A stretch of DNA of 57,176 bases, from the NCBI GenBank assembly GCA_021849505.1, contig JAJZSW010000006.1:1-57176 (forward strand), written 5' to 3'. Of this stretch, positions 48,269 to 55,309 are shown piece by piece. Origin of the DNA: Pseudomonadota bacterium. GTDB lineage: Bacteria > Pseudomonadota > Gammaproteobacteria > Burkholderiales > Rhodocyclaceae. A program made the translations under genes and the position numbers. How positions within the stretch are numbered: the first letter of the stretch is position 1; the number at the start of each line of letters is the position of its first letter. The notes under the pieces are model-generated. The model made no database searches, had not been told where the DNA came from, and worked only from the letters and a program-made list of their open reading frames with translations.

Positions 48269-48294
48269 GGCGCGGAACCCGGAGATTCCGCGCC
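48269..48294 (-). promoter_or_regulatory. Hairpin after the binding-protein gene
   Basis: GGCGCGGAA and TTCCGCGCC pair perfectly over nine bases around an eight-base loop. It lies in the 69-base gap before livF, at a position typical of stems that protect binding-protein mRNA and lower downstream expression. Confidence 0.6.
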
Positions 48295-48305
48295 CCCGGC
48301 TCAAC

Positions 48306-49634
48306 TTACTGCTTGCATTGCTCCGGCGTGCGCGGAGTGATCTTCTTCTCTTCCGCGTACTTCGCGGAGGTCAGCATCACCATCGGACGAATCACCTTCT
48401 CGTCGGCCTGGTACCAGTCGGAACTGAACTCCCACTTGCTGCCGTTCCAGGTGTGGATGCGCGCCCAGCTCGAGCCCATGTGGTCGAGGCAGGAGGTCTG
48501 CACCGGGCGCATTACCCCGGCGAAGCCGATCGCATCCAGTTTTTTCTGGTCCAGGTTGAGGTTTTCCAGGCCCCAGCGCACCTGCTCGCCGGTCATGACC
48601 TTGCCCTTGCCGTAACGGGTCTGGGCCTGGGCAACACCCTCGACACCGAGCATGGCAGAGATCATGCCGCGCATGTAGAGCACGCTGCCGACCTCTTCCT
48701 TCGGGCCGGTACCCTGTCCCTTGCCATGCAGTTTCTCGAGAACCTCCTTCACCACCGCCGAATTTGGCTCGGCACCATGCTGGAGCGCCACGGCGTTGTA
48801 TCCCTTCGCGCCATCGCCGACGTCCTTGACATCCGGCTCGGCGCCCGCCCACCAGATGCCGTACATCTTGTCGCGCGGGAAACCGGTGGCCTGCGCTTCT
48901 TTCAGCGACGTGGAATTCATCACGCCCCAGCCCCACAACAGCACGAAGTCGGGACGGTTCTGGCGGATCTGCAGCCAAGTGGCCTTCTGCTCGACACCCG
49001 GGTGGGCGACTGGCAGCAGCTGGAGGTTGAAGCCGTGCATCCTGGCGCGCTCCTCGAGCAGCGCGATCGGCTCCTTGCCATAGGGGCTGTCGTGATAGAC
49101 CAGCGCGATCTTCTTGCCCTTCAGCTTGTCGTAGCCGCCCTCCTTCTTGGCGATATGCTGGATCAGCACGTCGGCGCCGACCCAGTAGGTGCCGAGCAGG
49201 GGGAAGTTCCAGGTGAACACCGCGCCGTTCTGCGATTCGCTGCGGCCGTAGCCGGCGGTGATCAGCGGGATCTTGTCCACGGCGGCCTTCTCGGTCAGCG
49301 CGAAGGTCACGCCGGTCGACAGCGGCTGGAACACCGTGCCGCCGCCGTGCTTGCCCTTGAGGCGCTCGTAGCACTCGACGCCGCGGTCGGTGGCATAGCC
49401 GAATTCGCACTCCTCGAAGGAAAGCTTGACGCCGTTGATGCCGCCGCGGGCGTTGACGAGCTTCAGGTAATCGACGTAGCCGTTGGCCCAGGGCGTGCCG
49501 TTCGGGCCATAGGCGCCGGTGCGGTAGACCAGTACCGGGAAGAACTGCTCCTTGGCCTGGGCGTAGGCCGTCAGCGCGGACGACAGGCCGATGGCGGCCA
49601 GCGAGGCGGTCAGGGCAAGTTTGCGTAGTTTCAT
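48306..49634 (-). CDS. LIV-type periplasmic substrate-binding protein
   Basis: 442 residues with a Sec signal peptide MKLRKLALTASLAAIGLSSA cleaved near AYAQA. Two-lobed type I binding fold of the Leu/Ile/Val family: EFFPVLVYRTGAYGPNG-like start, KKIALVYHDSPYGKEP at the hinge. ATG at 49634 has an ideal GGAGGAG upstream; the frame continues open a further 894 bases over livM, which is not coding. The ligand is unknown; the neighbouring CoA ligases point to an aromatic or branched carboxylate rather than an amino acid. Confidence 0.88.
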   Translation of the reverse strand: MKLRKLALTASLAAIGLSSALTAYAQAKEQFFPVLVYRTGAYGPNGTPWANGYVDYLKLVNARGGINGVKLSFEECEFGYATDRGVECYERLKGKHGGGTVFQPLSTGVTFALTEKAAVDKIPLITAGYGRSESQNGAVFTWNFPLLGTYWVGADVLIQHIAKKEGGYDKLKGKKIALVYHDSPYGKEPIALLEERARMHGFNLQLLPVAHPGVEQKATWLQIRQNRPDFVLLWGWGVMNSTSLKEAQATGFPRDKMYGIWWAGAEPDVKDVGDGAKGYNAVALQHGAEPNSAVVKEVLEKLHGKGQGTGPKEEVGSVLYMRGMISAMLGVEGVAQAQTRYGKGKVMTGEQVRWGLENLNLDQKKLDAIGFAGVMRPVQTSCLDHMGSSWARIHTWNGSKWEFSSDWYQADEKVIRPMVMLTSAKYAEEKKITPRTPEQCKQ

Positions 49635-49666
49635 GTTGTCTCCTCCTGCTTGTGGTTGGAATTGCC

Positions 49667-50743
49667 TTAGTGCGGGAACGGCCAGAGCCGCAGTTTTTCC
49701 TTGCCCGTCGACCAGAGCCGGGCAAGGCCGTGCGGCTCGACGATCAGGAAGAACACGATGAGCGCGCCAAAGATCATGAACTCGATATGCGAGACCGTGG
49801 CGACGGAAATGCTGAGTCCGGCCAGCCCTCCCAGCCAGGGCAGGAACTGGTTGAGGAAGATCGGCAGCACGATGATGAAGGCGGCTCCGAAGAAGCTGCC
49901 CATGATCGAGCCCAGGCCGCCGATGATGACCATGAACAGCAACTGGAAGGAACGGTCGATCGAGAAGGCCGCCGGCTCCCACGAGCCGAGGTGCACGAAG
50001 CCCCAGAGCGCGCCGGCGACGCCGACGATGAAGGAACTGACGGCAAACGCCGACAGTTTGGCGTACATCGGCCGGATGCCGATCACTTCGGCAGCGACGT
50101 CCATGTCGCGGATCGCCATCCACTGCCGGCCGATCGCGCCGCGCACCATGTTCTTGGCCAGCAATGCGAAGACCACCAGCAGGATCAGGCAGAAGAGGTA
50201 TTTGTCGACCGCACCATCGAGCGACCAGCCGAAGACTTCCAGATTCGACACCGACACGCTGCCCGAGGTCGAGTAGTTGGTGAACCATTTGATGCGCAGG
50301 AAGGCCCAGTCCCAGAAGAACTGTGCCGCCAGCGTGGCGATGGCCAGATAGAGTCCGCGCACGCGCAGACTCGGCACCCCGAAAATGATGCCGACCAGCG
50401 CGGAGGTAAAGCCGCCCAGCAGCAGCGCGCCGAGCAGGGGCATGCCGTCGATGCGGATGGCAAAGTTGTAGGCGGCGTATGCCCCGATCGCCATGAAGGC
50501 GCCCGCGCCGAGCGTGATCTGGCCGCAATAGCCGACCAGCAGGTTGACGCCAAGGGCGGCGAGCGACAGGATCAGGAAGGGGATGAGAATGGCGCGGAAC
50601 ATGTACTCGTCGACGAGCAGCGGAATGCCGACGAAGGCGAAGGCGATCAGGACAAGAACCGCCCAGCGGTCCTGCAGGATCGGGAAGATCTGCTGGTCCG
50701 TCTTGTAGGTGGTCTTGAACTGGCCGTTTTCTCTGTAGATCAT
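49667..50743 (-). CDS. livM: LIV-type ABC transporter permease LivM
   Basis: 358 residues, nine or ten membrane helices, with the EAA-like loop AIGRQWMAIRDMDVAAEVIGI that contacts the ATPases. It has a short hydrophilic N-terminus (MIYRENGQFKTTYKTDQQ). It follows livH by five bases. Confidence 0.9.
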   Translation of the reverse strand: MIYRENGQFKTTYKTDQQIFPILQDRWAVLVLIAFAFVGIPLLVDEYMFRAILIPFLILSLAALGVNLLVGYCGQITLGAGAFMAIGAYAAYNFAIRIDGMPLLGALLLGGFTSALVGIIFGVPSLRVRGLYLAIATLAAQFFWDWAFLRIKWFTNYSTSGSVSVSNLEVFGWSLDGAVDKYLFCLILLVVFALLAKNMVRGAIGRQWMAIRDMDVAAEVIGIRPMYAKLSAFAVSSFIVGVAGALWGFVHLGSWEPAAFSIDRSFQLLFMVIIGGLGSIMGSFFGAAFIIVLPIFLNQFLPWLGGLAGLSISVATVSHIEFMIFGALIVFFLIVEPHGLARLWSTGKEKLRLWPFPH

Positions 50744-50748
50744 TTTAT

Positions 50749-51678
50749 TTATACCCGGTCAATGATCTTCTCGCCGAACAGGCCTTGCGGTCTGAAGAGA
50801 AGGAATACGAGGGCCAGCATGTAGGCGAACCAGATTTCGATGCCGCCGCCGACGAGCGGGCCGAGATAGACCTCGGAAAGCTTCTCGCCGACGCCGATGA
50901 TCAGGCCGCCGACGATCGCGCCCGGCACCGACGTCAGGCCGCCGAGGATCACCACCGGCAGTGCGCGCAGCGCCACGGTGGCCAGCGAGAACTGCACGCC
51001 GAGCTTGGAGCCCCAGATGATGCCGGCGACCAGCGCGACGATGCCGGCCACGCACCAGACGATCACCCAGATGCGGTTGAGCGGGATGCCGATCGACTGG
51101 GCTGCCTGATGATCGTCGGCCACCGCGCGCAGCGCGCGGCCGGTGCCGGTCTTCTGGAAGAACAGGGCCAGGGCGGCGACCAGCGCGGCGGCGATCAGCG
51201 CGGCGTAGAAATCCTCCTTGTTGATCAGGATGCCGCCCTCGAAAACGCTCTCCAGCATCAGCACGGGGTCTTTCGGCATGCCGACGTCGATCTTGTAGAT
51301 GTCGCTGCCGAAAATCGTCTGGCCGACGCCTTCCAGGAAGTAGGCGATGCCGAGCGTGGCCATCAGCAGCGTCGCGCCCTCCTGGTTGACCAGATGCCGC
51401 AGCACGAGCCGCTCGATCAGCCAGGCCACGACGAACATGATGAGCGCCGCGATGATGAAGGCGAGGATATTGGCGATGATGGGATTGGCGACGCCCAGCC
51501 AGCCGGGGATCCACTCGGAGAAGCGCGCCATCGCGAGGGCGGCGAACAGCACCATGGCGCCCTGGGCGAAGTTGAACACGCCGGAAGCCTTGAAGATCAG
51601 CACGAAGCCGAGCGCCACCAGCGAGTAGAGCATGCCGGCCATCAGGCCGCCGATCAGGGTTTCGAGGAAGAATGCCAT
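50749..51678 (-). CDS. livH: LIV-type ABC transporter permease LivH
   Basis: 309 residues from MAFFLETLIGGLMAGMLYSL; AAGGA lies about nine bases upstream and an earlier in-frame start is unlikely. Eight or so membrane helices, with the ATPase-contact loop GTGRALRAVADDHQAAQSIGI. It forms the channel with LivM. Confidence 0.9.
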   Translation of the reverse strand: MAFFLETLIGGLMAGMLYSLVALGFVLIFKASGVFNFAQGAMVLFAALAMARFSEWIPGWLGVANPIIANILAFIIAALIMFVVAWLIERLVLRHLVNQEGATLLMATLGIAYFLEGVGQTIFGSDIYKIDVGMPKDPVLMLESVFEGGILINKEDFYAALIAAALVAALALFFQKTGTGRALRAVADDHQAAQSIGIPLNRIWVIVWCVAGIVALVAGIIWGSKLGVQFSLATVALRALPVVILGGLTSVPGAIVGGLIIGVGEKLSEVYLGPLVGGGIEIWFAYMLALVFLLFRPQGLFGEKIIDRV

Positions 51679-51697
51679 GTCGTCGCGTCCTTTATCG

Positions 51698-52480
51698 TCA
51701 GTGGCTGGCGCCGAGATAGGCACTGATGACTTCGGGATTGGCGCGCACCTCGTCGGGCGTGCCGTCGCCGATCTTCTTGCCGTAGTCGAGCACGACGACG
51801 CGGTCGGAGATGTCCATCACCACGCCCATGTCGTGCTCGATCAGCACGATGGTGGTGCCGAACTGGTCATTCACGTCGAGGATGAAGCGGCTCATGTCCT
51901 GCTTTTCCTCGACGTTCATGCCGGCCATCGGCTCGTCGAGCAGCAGGATCTGCGGCTCCATCGCCAGCGCGCGTCCGAGGTCGACGCGCTTCTGCAGGCC
52001 GTAGGGCAGGCGCCCGACCGGCGTCTTGCGAATGTGCTGGATTTCGAGGAAGTCGATGATTTCCTCGACCTTGGCGCGGTGCGCCAGCTCCTCGCGCTCG
52101 GCGGCGCCGAGCCGGAAGGCCTGCTGGAGCAGATTGGCCTTCATTTTCAGCGTGCGCCCGGTCATGATGTTGTCGAGCACGCTCATGCCCTTGAACAGCG
52201 CGATGTTCTGGAAAGTGCGGGCGATGCCGGCGCAGGCGGCCTTGTAGGGATTCATCTTGCTGAAATGCTCGCCACGCAGGACGATCTCGCCCTCCTGCGG
52301 CCGGTAGACGCCGTTGATGACGTTGAGCATCGAACTCTTGCCTGCGCCGTTCGGACCGATGATGGCGCGAATCTCGTGTTCGCGCACGTCGAAGGAGATA
52401 TCCGTGAGCGCCTTGACCCCGCCGAAGGAGAGCGAAACGCCCTTGAGGTCGAGAATGATGTCACCGATTTCGCGCGCCAT
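51698..52480 (-). CDS. livG: LIV-type ABC transporter ATPase LivG
   Basis: 260 residues: Walker A GPNGAGKSSMLNVINGVY, Walker B ILLLDEPMAGMN and the LivG-type long signature region (VGRLPYGLQKRVDLGRALA). The start ATG shares one base with the stop of the synthetase gene (TGATG), so translation is coupled. Confidence 0.9.
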   Translation of the reverse strand: MAREIGDIILDLKGVSLSFGGVKALTDISFDVREHEIRAIIGPNGAGKSSMLNVINGVYRPQEGEIVLRGEHFSKMNPYKAACAGIARTFQNIALFKGMSVLDNIMTGRTLKMKANLLQQAFRLGAAEREELAHRAKVEEIIDFLEIQHIRKTPVGRLPYGLQKRVDLGRALAMEPQILLLDEPMAGMNVEEKQDMSRFILDVNDQFGTTIVLIEHDMGVVMDISDRVVVLDYGKKIGDGTPDEVRANPEVISAYLGASH

Positions 52481-54459
52481 CAGGCAGCCCTCCCCTGCAT
52501 GGTGGGGAATATCCTGGCGTCGCGGATTTGCAGGTCGGCCGCGACCTTGCCCTTGCGGCCGTCCTCGAACTTCACCTCGGTCTCGATGAACTGGTTCTGC
52601 TTGCCGCCATAGAGCGCATCGATCAGCACGGCATATTTTTCCGAGATGAAGTTGCGCCGGACCTTTCTGGTTCGCGTCAGCTCGTCGTCGTCGGGATCGA
52701 GTTCCTTGTGCAGCACGAGGAAGCGGTGCACCTGCGTGGCCGCCACCATCGCGTCGTGCGCCAGCTCCGCATTCACCTGCTCGATGCACTCCTGGATCAA
52801 CTGCAGCACCTCGGGCTTGCCGGCGAGGTCGACATAGCCTGAATACGGGATGCCGCGCCGTTCCGCCCAGTTGCCCACCGCCCCCATGTCGATGTTGACG
52901 AAGGCGCAGACCATGGCGCGGTCGTGGCCGAAGGCGACGGCTTCCTTGATGTACGGAAAGAACTTGAGCTTGTTCTCGATGTAGTTGGGCGCGAACATCG
53001 CGCCGTTGGTGAGCTTGCCGACATCCTTGGCGCGGTCGATGATCTTGAGGTGGCCGTCCTCGTCGAGGAAACCGGCATCGCCGGTCATGAAGTAACCCTC
53101 GGCGTTGATCGATTCGGCCGTGGCGTCGGGCCGCTGGTAGTACTCCTTGAGCAGCATCGGTCCCCTGACGAGGATCTCGCCGTTGGCGGCGATCTTGATC
53201 TCGACGCCCGGTGCCGGCAGGCCGACGGAATCGAACTTGATCTTGCCGTCCGGTTGCAGGCAGACGTAGGCGCAGGTCTCGGTCTGGCCGTAGAGCTGCT
53301 TGAGGTTGATGCCGATCGAACGATAGAAGCGGAACAGGTCGGGACCAATCGCCGCGCCCGCCGTGTACGCGACGCGGATGCGCGTCATGCCCAGCACGTT
53401 CTTCAGGGGGCCGTAGACGAACAACTGGCCCAGGGCATAAAGGAAGCGATCCTTGCCGGCCACCGGCTTGCCGTCGAGGATGTCGGCGCCGCAGCGCTTC
53501 GCCACGTCCATGAAAGCGTGGAACATCCTGCGCTTCAGGGCGCCCGCATCCTCCATGCGGATCATCACCTGCGTCAGCAGGTTCTCGAACACGCGCGGCG
53601 GCGCGAAGTAGAAGGTCGGCCCGATCTCGCGCATGTCGGTCATCACCGTATCGCCCGACTCGGGGCAGTTCACCGTGAAGCCGGCGACCAGTGCCTGCGC
53701 GTAGGAAAACAGGTTGTCGCCCACCCAGGCCATCGGCAGGTAGGAGAGCACCTCGTCGGTGTCGCCGAGCTGGTCGAAGCCGCAGCCGCCGCGCGCGGCG
53801 GCGATCAGCGCGCCGTGCGTCTGGCACACGCCCTTGGGCTTGCCGGTGGTGCCCGAGGTATAGAGCATGATCGCCGTGTCGTCCGGCTGGCCTTGCGCGA
53901 TTTCCTGGTCGAGGAAGTCGGCGTGATTCCGGTCGTGGATCGTGCCGGCGGCGATCAATTCGTCGAGACCGTGCAGGAAGGTCTGCGAGTAATGCCGCAA
54001 GCCGCGCGGATCGTCGTAGATGATGTGCAGCAGGTCCGGGCACTGGTCCTTCACTTCGAGCAGCTTGTCCACCTGCTCCTGGTCCTCGACGATGGCGATG
54101 TGGATGCCGGCATCCTGCAGCACGAAAGTCATTTCCTGCGCCACGGCATCCTGGTACATCGGCACCGGGATGCCGCCGAGCATCTGCGCGGCGCACATCG
54201 CCCAGTAAAGCCGGGGCCGGTTGTCGCCGATGATGCCGAGCCGGTCGCCGCGCTTGAAGCCCAGTTCGGCGAGGCCGCAGGCCATGCCGCGCACTTCGCG
54301 CGCCGCCTCGGCCCAGGTCCAGCTTTGCCAGATGCCGAGATCCTTCTCGCGCATCGCCGGACGGTCGCCGCGCACACGCGCATGCGCCAGCAAAAGGCGG
54401 GGAAAAGTATCCTGGCTATCGGGTGCCAGCGTTGCCTGGCCCGATGATGCAACAGTCAT
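52480..54459 (-). CDS. Long-chain acyl-CoA synthetase (AMP-forming)
   Basis: 659 residues. P-loop AIMLYTSGTTGKPKGVCQTH, adenylation motif YGQTETCAYVCLQPDG and the hinge TGDAGFLDEDGHLKIIDRAKD. The length and the extra C-terminal part match the long-chain (FadD15/FACL-like) branch. GGAGGAG lies about eight bases before the ATG at 54459. It is the first gene of the transporter cluster, so the imported compound is probably activated to its CoA ester by this enzyme or by the PaaK-like ligase. Confidence 0.88.
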   Translation of the reverse strand: MTVASSGQATLAPDSQDTFPRLLLAHARVRGDRPAMREKDLGIWQSWTWAEAAREVRGMACGLAELGFKRGDRLGIIGDNRPRLYWAMCAAQMLGGIPVPMYQDAVAQEMTFVLQDAGIHIAIVEDQEQVDKLLEVKDQCPDLLHIIYDDPRGLRHYSQTFLHGLDELIAAGTIHDRNHADFLDQEIAQGQPDDTAIMLYTSGTTGKPKGVCQTHGALIAAARGGCGFDQLGDTDEVLSYLPMAWVGDNLFSYAQALVAGFTVNCPESGDTVMTDMREIGPTFYFAPPRVFENLLTQVMIRMEDAGALKRRMFHAFMDVAKRCGADILDGKPVAGKDRFLYALGQLFVYGPLKNVLGMTRIRVAYTAGAAIGPDLFRFYRSIGINLKQLYGQTETCAYVCLQPDGKIKFDSVGLPAPGVEIKIAANGEILVRGPMLLKEYYQRPDATAESINAEGYFMTGDAGFLDEDGHLKIIDRAKDVGKLTNGAMFAPNYIENKLKFFPYIKEAVAFGHDRAMVCAFVNIDMGAVGNWAERRGIPYSGYVDLAGKPEVLQLIQECIEQVNAELAHDAMVAATQVHRFLVLHKELDPDDDELTRTRKVRRNFISEKYAVLIDALYGGKQNQFIETEVKFEDGRKGKVAADLQIRDARIFPTMQGRAA

Positions 54460-54565
54460 GCGTCGGTCTCCTCCATCCGGTGCCGCGTATCCTGACCATC
54501 TCCGGCGATCGCGTTTTTATTTCCCCGTGCCGCGCTTTTCCGCACTGCACAAGGCCGGTCGGTTC

Positions 54566-54571
54566 ATTGTA
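54566..54571 (-). promoter_or_regulatory. Possible -10 box of the acyl-CoA synthetase operon
   Basis: TACAAT on the minus strand in the 154-base divergent region. No convincing -35 is present, which would fit activation by a regulator such as the adjacent Crp-type protein; no FNR-like TTGAT-N4-ATCAA site was found. Confidence 0.25.
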
Positions 54572-54601
54572 ACTGCGCAGACTCTAGCGTGCGCGGCTGC
54601 C

Positions 54602-54607
54602 TATAAT
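54602..54607 (+). promoter_or_regulatory. -10 box for a possible leaderless transcript of the Crp-type regulator
   Basis: A perfect TATAAT, six bases (TGTCGC), then the GTG at 54614. It is the third case of this geometry in the window. The -35 region is weak. Confidence 0.45.
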
Positions 54608-54613
54608 TGTCGC

Positions 54614-55309
54614 GTGCCTGACAATTCGCCTCCCTCCCCAACCCTCGCCGCAGCCATCGCGCAGTCGCGCTGGGCGCAGCGCCTGAAGCCCGAAGAGCTT
54701 GAGCGGGCACGCCAGGGCATGGCCGAGCGCCGCGTCGAGGCCGGCGGCTTCATCTGCCGCCAGGGCGAGCAGCCCACGTGCTGGATCGGCATCATAGACG
54801 GCCTGGCGAAGATGTCCTCCGACTGGGTGACCGGCAAGACCGCGTCCTACGCCGGCATCCCGGCCGGCGGCTGGTTCGGCGAGGGTTCGCTGCTGAAGAC
54901 CGAGCCGCGCCGCTACGACGTGGTCGCGCTGCGCGCCACACGCGTCGCCTGCATGAAGCGCGAAACCTTCCGCTGGCTGCTCGACCACAGCTTTGCCTTC
55001 AACCACGCGATCATCGAGCAGATCAACGAGCGCCTCGGCCAGTTCATCGGCCTGCTCGAATCCCAGCGCCTGCACGATACCGACACGCGGGTCGCGCGCA
55101 GCATCTCGATCATGTTCAACCCGGTGCTCTACCCGGGCCAGAACGCCACGCTCGCCATCTCGCAGGAGGAGATCGGGCATCTGGCGGGCGTCTCGCGCCA
55201 GCGCGTGAATCGCTCGCTGAAGCTGCTCGAGGATGCCGGTTTCCTGCGCATCGAGTACGGCGGCATCACCATCCTCGATCTCGACGGGCTGCGGCGCTTC
55301 GGTGGCTAG
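54614..55309 (+). CDS. Crp/Fnr-family transcription regulator
   Basis: 231 residues with an N-terminal cyclic-nucleotide-binding-type beta barrel (about 20-135, GGFICRQGEQPTCWIGIIDG) and a C-terminal winged helix (ISQEEIGHLAGVSRQRVNRSL). The four-cysteine iron-sulphur pattern of FNR is absent, so the signal is not evident. GTG at 54614 is chosen because the frame upstream is non-coding and a -10 box lies six bases away. It is divergent from the acyl-CoA/transport operon, a natural candidate target, and overlaps rlhA by eight bases. Confidence 0.82.
   Translation: MPDNSPPSPTLAAAIAQSRWAQRLKPEELERARQGMAERRVEAGGFICRQGEQPTCWIGIIDGLAKMSSDWVTGKTASYAGIPAGGWFGEGSLLKTEPRRYDVVALRATRVACMKRETFRWLLDHSFAFNHAIIEQINERLGQFIGLLESQRLHDTDTRVARSISIMFNPVLYPGQNATLAISQEEIGHLAGVSRQRVNRSLKLLEDAGFLRIEYGGITILDLDGLRRFGG

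Noticed and set aside
48306-50528. A 740-codon open frame joining the binding protein with upstream sequence
   Set aside because: The extra 5' part lies out of frame over livM, whose membrane protein is clear. The binding protein has its own signal peptide and GGAGGAG at 49634.
51698-54196. An 832-codon open frame extending livG upstream
   Set aside because: The upstream part is an alternative frame of the acyl-CoA synthetase; LivG starts at 52480 with the conserved N-terminus.
54460-54613. An FNR/CRP operator in the region between the synthetase and regulator genes
   Set aside because: No TTGAT-N4-ATCAA or TGTGA-N6-TCACA-like palindrome is present; only weak direct repeats of TGCGC were seen.
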